From Neckera pumila (Eukaryota; Streptophyta; Bryopsida; Hypnales; Neckeraceae), in NCBI GenBank assembly GCA_963969595.1, contig OZ018410.1:25610913-25674912 (forward strand): DNA of 64,000 bases, in the 5' to 3' direction. Below, in pieces: positions 34,600 to 45,055 of this stretch (the stretch's first letter is position 1; each line of letters begins with the position of its first letter). A model generated the notes under the pieces. It was not told the origin of the DNA. It saw nothing but the letters and a program-made list of their open reading frames with translations, and ran no database searches. Both the position numbers and the translations under genes were made by a program.

Positions 34600-35650
34600 T
34601 AATCAGGCGCTTTCTGCTTTTGTGAGGCACGGATGCAAGCATTATGGAGTATGAGTTGGTGTAAGAGAATATTGGCCTGTATCGTGAACAATGACCCTCT
34701 TCAATTCTGTCGCTAATTTTTTATTCGAGTACTGCGTTATATGTGAGGCATTTGATCATTCTTGAATTGTTTTTCTCGTCTTGAAGAGACGTTCGTTCGA
34801 GGTCAGACAGCGAACAATTAAGTTTAAGAAAGTTTACAGTTCAGTCACTGAGTAACGATTCTCGGATTCTCGCAAGATGAGTTGAACAGTTTCGTTCCTC
34901 TTGCAAAGCTCGCATGTTATTCTCGGAGGAGTGCACGCAGGCTTGCGTTGCATTTGTGATATATGCTGCTAGTTTTTGTCTGGTGCTTTTGATTCAATTT
35001 GTATCTTCTCTGTCAGGCGCTTCGTCGTGAAGCCACGGATGCTGACGTTGTGGAGAACTAGTCGGGGTGTGAGAATGGAAATGAAGGCGGCTCACTGGAG
35101 CGATGAGCATTGCCGTTAAGAACGACTTCCTCCGCAGCCGTCACTAGTTTTTCTTCCAGTACGGCGACATTAGAGAGATATCTTTTGATTATTCTTTAGG
35201 TCTTTCATCGTCGTGAAGCGTTGATGCAGAGTTCGTTCGGGATGAGATAGTGAACATGCAGGTGTGGGGTTCAGACACCGAGTTCTTGTAGAGGTGTGCC
35301 TTCAGATCTTGCAAGAAGAGTTAGCGATTACATTTTCCTCGCAAATATCCTGGAGGAGTGCACATAGGCTAAGAATTGCATTTGTGATTGAATGTATGCT
35401 GTTTTTGTGTCGTGCTTTTCACTGAATTCGTCGATTCTTTCTCAGGCGCTTCTTCTTCGTGAAACCGCGGATGCAGGCGTTGTGGATTGTAAGTCGGGGT
35501 AAGAGAATGGCCTGCAGCGGACGAGCGCCTCTGTCACTGAGTTTCCGTTTCAGTGCTGCGTCTTTAGACACAGATCATTTGATACTACTTGAGGTTTAGT
35601 CATCGTCGTGCAGCATAGTTACAGACGTAACGTCGTGAGAGGGTGAATGT
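34600..35650 (+). repeat. Degenerate tandem repeat, unit about 420 bp, about 2.5 units
   Basis: Unit starts near 34600, 35018 and 35444 with TCAGGCGCTT...GTGAARCCRCGGATGC, then GTTGTGGA, AGTCGGGGTRAGAGAATGG, and later a motif like GAGTGCACRYAGGCT-GC-TTGCATTTGTGAT. Divergence between units shows the array is old. It ends less than 100 bp upstream of tRNA-Cys. No ORF. Confidence 0.75.
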
Positions 35651-35743
35651 ACGCTTCAGCAGGTTGTTCTAGCCTTGCGCTCTATTGCCCTTACAAGAAG
35701 AGACGGCGGCTTCGTTCAGCTTGGCCAGTTAAAACTCTCCAGA

Positions 35744-35815
35744 GGAGGTATAGCTCAGTGGTAGAGCAATCGGCTGCAGTCCGATAGGTCATCGGTTCAA
35801 CCCCGATTGCCTCCT
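35744..35815 (+). tRNA. tRNA-Cys (GCA)
   Basis: A 72-base cloverleaf: acceptor GGAGGTA/TGCCTCC, D-arm GCTC...GAGC, anticodon stem ATCGG/CCGAT with loop CTGCAGT (anticodon GCA), T-arm ATCGG-TTCAACC-CCGAT, discriminator T. No intron; CCA is not encoded, as expected for a eukaryotic nuclear gene. A TTTT run about 22 bp downstream (near 35837) can terminate Pol III. Confidence 0.96.
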
Positions 35816-35839
35816 CGCAATACAGCCAGCCACTCATTT

Positions 35840-36235
35840 TGCTTTCCAACCGTCGATCGCGCTCCTCGGGATTCTCGAAGCAGCTCGGTAATATTTCTTG
35901 GTGAGAGTGACGGTTAGAAGTCTTGGGGCTGAGGTTGAAATGATGTCTGTGTTTTGGTACTCTTTTTGAAAGGATGGATTGCGTATACTTCGAGTGAACG
36001 TGTTTTTTTGATGTTCTAGCAAAACGCAAGACCTTGTGCGCAGAGCACCACTTCATAACATGTGAGTCATAGCGTCTGTTTTACTTGCAACTGTCGATCG
36101 CTCTCCTCAGGCCGGATTCTCAAAGCCGCTTAGGGCAGCTATGCCAAGTGAGGGTATCGGTTGAGTCTCGGGCTGAAGCCTGAATGATGTCAAGATTTTG
36201 GCGCATTTGTTGAAAAGGGGTCGATGCGTGTATCA
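35840..36235 (+). repeat. Tandem duplication of ~240-bp unit after tRNA-Cys
   Basis: About 35848-35990 and 36088-36228 share AACYGTCGATCGC, CTCCTCRGG, GGATTCTC-AAGC, GGTTAGAAGTCT/GGTTGAGTCTC, GGGCTGA, TGAWATGATGTC and a GATGCG-like end. Only the downstream flank is duplicated; no second tRNA is seen. Confidence 0.6.
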
Positions 36236-36994
36236 CGATTGAGCCTGTGGCGGGATATTTTGCAGTGTTGGCTCTGTTGGCAGTGAGTGAAGTCTAGATT
36301 CTTAGAGCCATGTGGTTTCTTTGCGTTTGAGAACAAGTCGAAATGCTCTGCCTTGTAGGTCTTGCGGTGCTAGTCCCTGCATTTGTTCCTTCATTTGTTC
36401 CCCCAAAAAATAAAAAATGGCAGCCCTAGTTGAATGAAGTACTGGATCTAGTTTCATTGTGGAGGCGAGCTTACTCCACTACCGGTTGATCTTTTCTTGT
36501 GCGTGTAGGACGGACTACTAATAATAACCGAGGAAACCTTCCCAATTTCGAGGTGATTAGCGCATGCTTCGTCACATCTCTTTGCTCGACTTGGAATTCA
36601 CAAGTTATTGATTTCATTTCTCCCCGGAGCGGCAGGTGCACTTCGTTGGTTTTTAGTCTTGAAACTGGAAACTGGAAGTTGGAAAATGTAATCACATGTA
36701 TGGAATGCTAGATTCTAAACACCTATCGGTTTGCTATTGTCTAGATCTTTTTCACGAATCTTAGAAGTAGGCAGTTGCTATATGTACTAATTTTTTGAAC
36801 CATGTTTTCAAAATTTGATTTGTAGGTTCTTGGCAGCAGGTGAGCTAGATTGTCAAATCATGTTACGAAGAAAACATTCCTTGATGTTGTCATGATACTG
36901 AATATACACGGCCAGGGTCAGTTAAAATATCTAAACTTGCCCTCGGCGTTCATCGAATCCTTTCAATTCTAGATTTCCGAATCAGGATTTCGAT
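36236..36994. other. Non-coding spacer in the tRNA region
   Basis: No gene or repeat recognised. Confidence 0.45.
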
Positions 36995-37067
36995 GGGGAT
37001 GTAGCTCAGATGGTAGAGCGCTCGCTTAGCATGCGAGAGGTACGGGGATCGATACCCCGCATCTCCA
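36995..37067 (+). tRNA. tRNA-Ala (AGC)
   Basis: A 73-base cloverleaf: acceptor GGGGATG/CATCTCC, anticodon stem CTCGC/GCGAG with loop TTAGCAT (anticodon AGC), T-arm CGGGG-ATCGATA-CCCCG, discriminator A. No intron. There is no run of four T in the 27 bp before tRNA-Thr, so this gene lacks its own Pol III terminator. Confidence 0.97.
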
Positions 37068-37094
37068 CACCCGCCATATCGTGTTCGGGTAGAG

Positions 37095-37168
37095 GCTTCT
37101 ATAGCTCAGTTGGCTAGAGCACCCGTTTAGTAAGCGGGAGGTCCTGAGTTCAACTCTCAGTGGAAGCA
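37095..37168 (+). tRNA. tRNA-Thr (AGT)
   Basis: A 74-base cloverleaf: acceptor GCTTCTA/TGGAAGC, anticodon stem CCCGT/GCGGG with loop TTAGTAA (anticodon AGT), T-arm CTGAG-TTCAACT-CTCAG, discriminator A. TTTT follows at once (ATTTTGGGTTTTG), giving a terminator. It starts 27 bp after tRNA-Ala on the same strand. Confidence 0.97.
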
Positions 37169-38798
37169 TTTTGGGTTTTGTTTTTGTCGTGTTCATCACC
37201 AATTTGCCGCACTCGCATTTTTAGATTGTTGTCTGCCCAACAATTGACAAAATGTCAAGATCAGAGGTGCCTCTCAGCTTTCAGTGTTGAACTTTGAAGT
37301 TTGCATATTAAAATCATCATTTTTTGGTTTCAGGAAATTTTCGTCTCTTGAATAGATTTTGCTGGTGTTGAAGATCATTGTTTTCATTGAATGCTTTGAC
37401 GCTCGTTGAGTATTTTATGGTACCAATCATTTCCTCCATCGTTGCTGTAGTCCTACTCGTGCCTGTTTCAGCTGGTAAGAAACTCTCACTTGAATTGGAG
37501 TTGCCCTATTTTGCATAGCAGGTCACATTCTAGAATCACTCGCCACTGCAGTACTTGCTGGCCCAAATGGTGGTATGGTAATTGCTTCTTCGTTTTCTCC
37601 AAAATTTCTTAGGAAATTGGATAAGCTGGAATTGGCATCGATATGCAGGAGTCAGGAAGATGATCCAGAACCCATTTCGCAGTTTTTGACCTCAACAAAA
37701 CATGGTGCCATCATGTGAGAGTATAGTGTGAATATGAAATGGGTGCGTCTCTTCCCTAGGTTTAGATTAGTGAGAATAAAAAATACGTGATAATAAAGAA
37801 GGTGACATTATAGAGGTTTGGTGACTTGGTCCACATGAGTAACATGCCAGCATTTCCCAGCGCAATCTTACTGAAGGACAGTACTGGACAGCGGGATCAT
37901 AATGCCACGTGTCGTGAGCAAACGTGTTGTGGAATGTGGACTCCATGATCTATGTGGAATCCAGCCATCACTTCTGCCAAGTGTCGAAGCACAAGTGGCC
38001 CCCACTCCACCCAGTTGCTGTGACACCGGCGTTTACGTAAGATCCTCAGTTCCTCACTCCCTGCCCTTCTCCCCACGCTAATCGAAGAGGAACTCGAACC
38101 AGTTGGGCATTTCACTTCCAAATCAAGAGTTCGGCTTCGTTTTTGGATCGCGTCTCTAATTGCATTTTGATCAGGTGGGTGTCTCAATTCTTGGACCTTC
38201 CCTCTTGTCTTAGAATTTTGTTCCTTTGGTTCTTCTTTTGGCGATTACCTTTGTTTGATGTGGGTGAAGGTGGGATCGGCTGTGTCGGATGCGAATTTTC
38301 TGGTGCAAATCGATAACGAGGTTTTGGACCCTAGAAATATTATAAATTTTTGGACAAGGGAGTTCGTAGTACTCTGTTCTGAAGGATGAAAACCTGGAGT
38401 TTTATTCGGTTTGAACCACGTTTGTGACTTTGAAGACAATTGTCATGCCAGCACAGGAACGAGGTCTTTGAATGGTTGTGGTGGAAATTTGAGCATGCCG
38501 ATAGAGTTCTTGTCACATGTTTCTTTGTTTATTGATATCTGTCAATGATGTTTATAATTAATTAGGAGTAGAAGAGTGAATCCGCCGTCCAGACCGAGCG
38601 TTCTGTACGGTATGGAATGCGACGAAGTGTATTTACAAACCTGAAGGTTAATAAGGTCAACCCCTAGGGATAAGGCCTGAACAGCCCACAAAATGAGTAG
38701 GATTTGTTATTTCGTAGTTAAATTGATATATCGGGTGTTTATGTGATTCCAGGACTGTGTGTTCGTACTCTGGTACCTATTCTCTGGAAGGTGCTCAG
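37169..38798 (+). other. tRNA downstream spacer, then promoter and leader of the USP gene
   Basis: No coding gene is supported between tRNA-Thr and the USP. The last part is probably USP leader: a donor-like GATCAG/GTGGGTG near 38173 and an acceptor GATTCCAG near 38753 would define a leader intron of about 580 bp. Confidence 0.45.
37906..37913 (+). promoter_or_regulatory. ABRE/G-box (CACGTGTC)
   Basis: CCACGTGTC is the abscisic-acid response element core. It lies roughly 100-250 bp upstream of the likely transcribed leader of the universal stress protein gene, which fits a stress-induced gene. Motif only. Confidence 0.4.
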
Positions 38799-40785
38799 AT
38801 GGACAAGGAAAAAGATGCAGATCGTACCGAGTCAGAGACGAATGAGGAAACTCCCGTGAAAGGAGAACAAGATACACTTACCAAAGAAATCACAGAGGAT
38901 CAACCCAAGACGGAAGATGTGCACACGACAGTGATGATTGCTGTAAGCCAGAGCAGCAAAGGCTACCCAAACCCCTCCATCAGCAGCCGTCACGCATTCG
39001 AATGGGTTTCTAAGAATCTCATCAAGTCTTGCTGTAAGAAGCAATACAAACTGCTCATTTTACATGTACAAGTGATCGATGAAGATGGTGAGCTCACCTC
39101 AGCTGCTCTGTTTAAAATCCTTTTTAAAGATGTTACCAGTTGTGGCATTGTGTATCTTCTGTTTTAGATTCTGTATTAGATTCTTTAATAGGTTCTTACT
39201 TCATCACGTCTGTAGTAATATTCTGCTTGCACCGTTTCCACTACACTCAACCCTCTCTAATGACACGCTCTGCAATTGCACAGTCCCAGTATTTCCTTAG
39301 AACAGACATCTGATTTGACACCTTCCACATGTCAAGTTGTGAACATGCTTGAGAGTGCATTTAGGATCCCATTTGTCTCTTAAGGCAGTGTCACTAGAGA
39401 GGGATGAGTATATAGCACAAAAAGAATTTGGAGCACTATAACGTTGGAATTCAGGATCAATCCTGCTAATCTAGCATCCAAAGTAGTAGCCTTATGATTA
39501 GCTTTTCCATGTTGACCTAGATCTTTCATGAATCATCATCATCATCATCATCGTATTCATTTACTCGAACCTCGTCTCTGCTGTTAGGCCATGAACTTGT
39601 TGCAGCGTTTTCATGACCAGTTTGATGATTTCAGGATTGGAAGAATTGGATAGCGTGTATGCTAGTCCCAGCGACTTCCAGCATTCGAGGCATAAGGAGC
39701 GTGTCAAAGGAAGAGCTCTGATTCAAACATTCGTCAAACAATGCCACGACGCACAGGTACTTTCTCCCAAGAAGACTTACACATTACAAAGTACATTTAC
39801 ACTCAACCTCAGAGTCTCTGTAACTGCACATTCCTTGGATATCGCAGGGTCTCTCGTTTTCTGTTAAAATCTGATGGGAGGATTCGACATGGCATGTAAG
39901 AATGCATTTTAGAAGCTCATTTGTCCCCCGTGCAATGCGATTAAAGTGGGTTGAGTGCATTCTAGCCTTTCCAAAAAAATTGCTACTTAGCAATCTCTGT
40001 GGATCTTTGTCTCGAGTTTGGATGTGACACTTGACATCACTTTCTAGAGGGAGGTTCTCAAACCTAACAGTAGCTGAATGTATTGACTGCAGATTGAGTG
40101 TGAAGGATGGATAAAGAAGGGAGATCCTAAGGACGTTATTTGCCAGGAAGTTCAAAGAAAAAACCCCGACCTACTAGTCTTGGGCTGTCGTAACCTTGGA
40201 ACCCTGCAAAGGTAATGCACAATATATGAGTTATTCCTTAATGCCTTAGACTTCCAGTCGTTTTTTCTTTCTAGTGCCGACCTGTATGCACCTACCTTCG
40301 TGAAGGAGATATCAATAATTATGAGAAGTTTACTTATAACATCTCGGCAGTGCAATGAGTCTGTCAGAAGTTAAATTGGGACCTATTTGATTGGTAAGAG
40401 CGGGGTGATAATCACTTTGCCGTTTCGCTAAAGAACCGGTGACTTAATTCTCTCCACATTATTCCATTTGTGTGGTGGAGGCTGTCATTAAGGTTCATTA
40501 CTTCATTGGATCACATCTAACGTTATATGAACGCCAGCCGTGATTTTACTAGTTGCAGGTCCCCATTGCTTCTGCTCCGTAGAAGAAACGCTGACTTTTT
40601 GTTAGATTTTAATATGTTTTGAAATAGTTGAGACAAACATTGATTTTCTTGAGGCTTGAACTTGCTTCTCGTGCAGAATGTTCGTTGCTGGAGTGAGCTC
40701 GTATGTGACAAAACACGTCGATTGTCCTGTCATTGTGATCAAGCGAGATCCTAAGGAGATTCCTGATGACCCCATGGATGATTAA
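38799..40785 (+). CDS. Universal stress protein (USPA-like), single domain
   Basis: Four exons: 38799-39087, 39635-39756, 40093-40211 and 40677-40785, all GT-AG with matching phases, giving 212 residues. The first ~45 residues are acidic and disordered-looking (DKEKDADRTESETNEE). The USP fold follows: TTVMIAVSQSS (strand 1), HAFEWVSKNLIKSC, LLILHVQVIDEDG, VKGRALIQTFVKQC, PDLLVLGCRNLGTLQRMF, VTKHVDCPVIVIK. Family knowledge: plant USPs are small soluble dimers of the ATP-binding or non-binding type, induced by stress. The nucleotide loop, normally G-2x-G-9x-G-S/T, here reads G-CR-N-...-A-G, so three of four key positions are changed and ATP binding is doubtful. The ATG chosen is the first in the exon frame after the leader acceptor. 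Confidence 0.9.
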
Positions 40786-41303
40786 ACTTCGTGGTTACCG
40801 TTTGTCTGCAGGTTTGTTATCATTGTAACTTTAGGTAGACTGTACATTTATACGGAGAATTACTCTTTGGTCCATATATTAGCAACTTGACTGCTAGAAT
40901 GTCCTACGATTCCGGTTCCGAAGAAGAAGCTAGAAGACCAACGTTAAACCTAAAATCATCATGAATATAGAGTCTTGTGGGTAGTTCTACTTAGTTCCGA
41001 CTGTTCAGTGTATATTGAAAACCTATCGACGGTTGACTGCTTGGCGGGTGTGCAATGATTTTTTTATAATCTTTTTCACAATTCCTCAAGGTAGTGCAAT
41101 TTGCAATCTTAACCCCTAGGTAGCATTTTTTTGGCAACATACATAATATTCAGTAGTGCTGCAGAGAGGTTCCCTTCTTCTCTTTTGAAGTCCTCACCGA
41201 CGAAACTCATTCACACATCATTGGAGAATTGAATTAAGCTTCAATACCAAGACAGTGGGACAACATCTGTGGTGTGGCCCATTTTCTTTTTGCTAATTCT
41301 GAG
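40786..41303. other. USP 3' flank with a truncated TTAA-element end
   Basis: After the USP 3'UTR, 41109-41150 reads TTAACCCCTAGG-TAGCATTTTTTTGGCAACATA, matching the first ~45 bp of subfamily A of the TTAA elements and then breaking off. No gene. Confidence 0.5.
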
Positions 41304-41594
41304 ACATGGTTGTCATATCGGACAAAATTTTACTGTTCACGGATGAATTGGACAAATCTGCGTTGACTAGCTGCAAACTTTGGAGGCCAATAACGTTTGG
41401 AAAAATTGTCCAAATTTGGCATGTGATATGTTTCTCGGCATCTGCAGTTTCTGTAGATGCCGAAAAATATATCACATGCCAAATTTGGACAATTTTTTCA
41501 AAAGTTATTGGCCTCCAAAGTTTGTAGCCACTGAACGCAGATTCGTCCAATTCGTCCGTGAACAGTAAAATTCTGTCCGATATGACAGCCATGT
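41304..41594. mobile_element. 291-bp near-perfect palindrome
   Basis: Arms of about 144 bp pair around a 3-bp loop (CATCTGCAG-TTT-CTGTAGATG). The outer ends are ACATGGTTGTCATATCGGAC and its inverse. Both strands carry open frames with nearly the same peptide (ILLFTDELD, KLWRPITF, KIVQIWHVI) because the sequence is its own complement. No clear target duplication. Foldback transposon or inverted gene-fragment duplication. Confidence 0.85.
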
Positions 41595-41993
41595 TCTAAA
41601 ACTACACAAACAAATTTACAATAAGGTAGAGGTACTTATAATGGATAAGTAAAGCATTTCAGCCTATAGGATATGGGAATTGGTTCAGAAGTTGAGCTCA
41701 ATGTGTACAAACATAAGGATGAGGAAGAATGCAAAAAAAAGAAATAAATTTTTTCCAAGGCCAAGAAATTTTATTCAACATAAATGTGGATTTTTCATCC
41801 GAACAAAGTTTGGTCTCCTTTAGCCAGCTTCACTAAAAATGGTTAGCTTTGGAATTCCTCCCTAATCAAGAGATTATTGGACAAGAGTGAATAGAAAGAA
41901 TCTTTTCAATGAACAATGCATCCAGCTATTGTCTACTATAGAGCACTCTATAAAGCCAATCCAAGGCGGCTCTTTGCTATAGATACCTCTATC
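41595..41993. other. Gene-free spacer
   Basis: AT-rich sequence with nothing recognised before the next TTAA element. Confidence 0.45.
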
Positions 41994-42471
41994 TTAACTC
42001 CTAAAGTCCCATTGTCTCTTTGGGGGACAAATCAAATTTTGGGCAAGTACGAGCTCAATTTTTAGTAAAACTTTTTGAAACTTTTCCATAAGATAGAAAA
42101 ATTGATTAGCTTAGTGGGAATATAATTTTTATTTCAATTGGTGCCCAGGAGCAAAAGAAACACCACAAAAAGCCTCAAACTAAACTTGGCGGGCAGCACA
42201 AAATTTTTTGCAAAAAGTCAGAATAAATTTTAATTTTTTTTTTCTTTGAAACTTTATATTTTTGTCTACATGTGAAGCTTTGATTCATTTTATTTGGACT
42301 AATAATGAGCAAGTTATGGACAATCTTGTTTTTTTAGGCAATCTAAGCATCTTTTTGAAAAAGAGCTTGTAGGATTCATTTCTGAATGCAGTTTTCAAAA
42401 AAATTTACAAACTTTTTCTTGAAAATGTTGTGTTTGCTTGCTAAAACAATCTCACCATTGGGATTATTGTA

Positions 42472-43856
42472 CAGTGACAAACAAAACTAAGTACTTTTAC
42501 AAAACGTTTTCATTCAAATAACTATACCATAGGCATCAATGGACAAAGTCCAGAAGTGTATATATGAAAGTTGAAGTATGCGACAAACTAATCGTTACCA
42601 TAGAAGTTTGAAGAAAAAATTAGTTGTGGTTTGAAAGAAAATCCATTTCAAAGTTAGCCATGTCTAATACTCAATTTTGTTCAACATGATTTGAAATTAT
42701 TTTATTTTTGTCAATTTTTTCTTAGAACTCTGAAAAAACTTTTTTTGTGCCTTGGCATGTTGATATACATCATTTCAGATTGTTGTATGCAAAAATTGAA
42801 GGAAATTGACATTTATAGAATTTAAAATATCAACAATTTGATGAACATGCAAATGATGCTGGTTCTCGCAATGTTTGAATTTTTTTTTGGAAGTGAAAGC
42901 ATGGATGGCATTAGCCATTGTTGAAAGTGTATAGGTTGCAATATGGACCATTTTTACTTCTTAATGCCCTTGCATTTGAAATATTTGTTGAATTGAACAT
43001 TGCATTCAATTAATATTTTATAGTTAGATAATGCATTTTTAAATTCAATTTCTTTGTCCAAAGACTAGAGTTCATGATGCACACAATAGATCCAACACAT
43101 CCCAAAAATTAAACTATTATTGTCAATACCATCCAAAAATTGCCAAAATGATGAACATCATTGTACTTTTCGGCAATTTTCAAATTTTTGACGATATTGA
43201 TATTAATAATTTAATTTTTGGAGGATTTGTTGGATCTATTGTGTGCATCATGAACACTAGTCTTTGGACAAAGAAATTGAATTTAAAAATGCATTATCTA
43301 ACTATAAAATATTAATTGAATGCAATGTTCAATTCAACAAATATTTCAAATGCAAGGGCATTAAGAAGTAAAAATGGTCCATATTGCAACCTATACACTT
43401 TCAACAATGGCTAATGCCATCCATGCTTTTACTTCCAAAAAAAAATTCAAACATTGCGAGAACCAACATCATTTGCATGTTCATCAAATTGTTGATATTT
43501 TAAATTCTATAAATGTCAATTTCCTTCAATTTTTGCATACAACAATCTGAAATGATGTATATCAACATGCCAAGGCACAAAAAAGTTTTTTCAGAGTTCT
43601 AAGAAAAAATTGACAAAAATAAAATAATTTCAAATCATATTGAACAAAATTGAGTATTAGACATGGCTAACTTTGAAATGGTTTTTCTTTCAAACCACAA
43701 CTAATTTTTTCTTCAAACTTCTATGGTAACGATTAGTTTGTCGCATACTTCAACTTTCATATATACACTTCTGGACTTTGTCCATTGATGCTTATGGTAT
43801 GGTTGTTTGAATAAAAACGTTTTGTAAAAGTACTCACTTTAATTTGTTTGTCTTTG
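42472..43856. mobile_element. 1385-bp foldback element with TA target duplication
   Basis: An almost perfect palindrome: arms of about 680 bp meet near 43155. Ends CAGTGACAAACAAA and, reversed, CAAAGACAAACAAA; TA lies outside both ends (42470-42471, 43857-43858). TA plus the CAGTG start suggests Tc1/mariner-type mobilisation. Arms differ at only a few positions, so insertion or arm correction is recent relative to the host B3. No ORF. Confidence 0.88.
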
Positions 43857-43874
43857 TATTTCAATCCCATCTAA

Positions 43875-44621
43875 GGGTGAATGCAAGAAACACTTGTACT
43901 ATTTTTTGTCACATCTTGCATATTGATTTGTTTTTTAAGCATAACTTTTGCGTATTGAATTCAAATGACTTAAGATTTATAGGGAAGGTGCTCATGACTA
44001 CTATACACTTTGCCTAATTTTTTGGCAATTTTCAGAAATGTTCTACTAAATAAAAACAGCCCCCGATTTTATGTCAAAATATCCAATTTGGAGGTTTAGT
44101 ACTATTTAGTATTCAAAAAATCAAATTTGGAGCTGAAATTTGAAGGGAATGGTTTTCTAGTAAACTAGTAGCTAGGCAAGGAAGGAATCTAAAATTACAT
44201 GATTTTGTATTGAAGAGAAGTCCACAAATAGAGCTTCTTTCTTCTTACATTTTAGAATATATAAAATATTATTTTGGTGGTTCTTTTGGTGAATAACCAT
44301 CTCCATAGAGTTATTACAAATGGACAATTTTTATTTAATTTATTTAATTTATCTAATTTGTTTAATTTATTTTACTATTTTTTACTAATTAAAGCATCAA
44401 TATGTCTATTTTCTTGAGATTTGGCACTTTCTAGTTCTCCCACTTAGAGAATTTTCCGATGCTTTTCCTTCCCAAGGTTTCTTCATCTTAAAGGTATATA
44501 CATTGGCCATATTTTTAAAAAAAATTAAAAATTATTTTTCTATATTTAAAGTACTCCAGAAAAAAAAAGCATCAAATAGTGAAAACGCAACAAATAGTAC
44601 AAGTGTTCCTTGCATTCACCC
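43875..44621. mobile_element. 747-bp inverted-repeat element with CTAA duplication
   Basis: Terminal repeat of about 30 bp, GGGTGAATGCAAGAAACACT... and its inverse. CTAA occurs directly outside both ends (43871-43874, 44622-44625). The interior is AT-rich without a transposase frame. GGG- ends with a TAA-containing target fit PIF/Harbinger (Tourist-like) elements. Confidence 0.78.
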
Positions 44622-45055
44622 CTAAGAGCTATTAACAATTTAGTGTTTTTTTTCAATCTTGGATTTATTTCTACTTAACAATTTTTTAAAGAATAAAAAT
44701 CAAGTGTTTTTTTTTTTAATTCTTTTTTGTAGAATTTCAACTTATATCTTCAACATAAAAAAATTTAAATTCAAAGTCTGTAGTACATTTCCACAAATGG
44801 CGGTCAAAGTCATCAGAAATTGTAGGTCAGTATTCAAAAAAACTTTCTTTTTCAACTCTGAATGCTATTATGTTCCAATCTATATGATCAAACTTCATGA
44901 AATTTTTACCACATGTTTTTTGACAAGTGAAGTACAAGATCCTATGGTTAGATTCTAAAAAAATGTTTTTTTTTGCGTTCTTAGGTGAATGCAGCCAAAA
45001 CGGCAGTTTTGAGTAGTTTTTGACAGAAGCATGGCCTTAGGACTTTAGGAATTAA

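Larger units (their letters stand above)
41994..45055 (+). mobile_element. TTAA element, subfamily B, copy 3, with two nested insertions
   Basis: Left end TTAACTCCTAAAGTCCCATT then the degenerate palindrome TTGTCTCTTTGGGGGACAA; right end GGACTTTAGGAATTAA. Removing the insertions at 42472-43856 and 43875-44621 leaves about 930 bp in B1 order (GGGATTATTGT / TTCAATCCCATCTAA / GAGCTATTAACAATTTAG). The nested order shows B3 is older than both guests. Confidence 0.8.

Noticed and set aside
35691..36056. 121-codon minus-strand ORF containing IGVEPMTYRTAADC
   Set aside because: It is the antisense reading of tRNA-Cys.
37419..37590. Possible small secreted or thylakoid protein (MVPIISSIVAVVLLVPVSAG, then a spliced HILESLATAVLAG)
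   Set aside because: The two open pieces can be spliced in phase but are very short, match no family, and no terminating exon was found.
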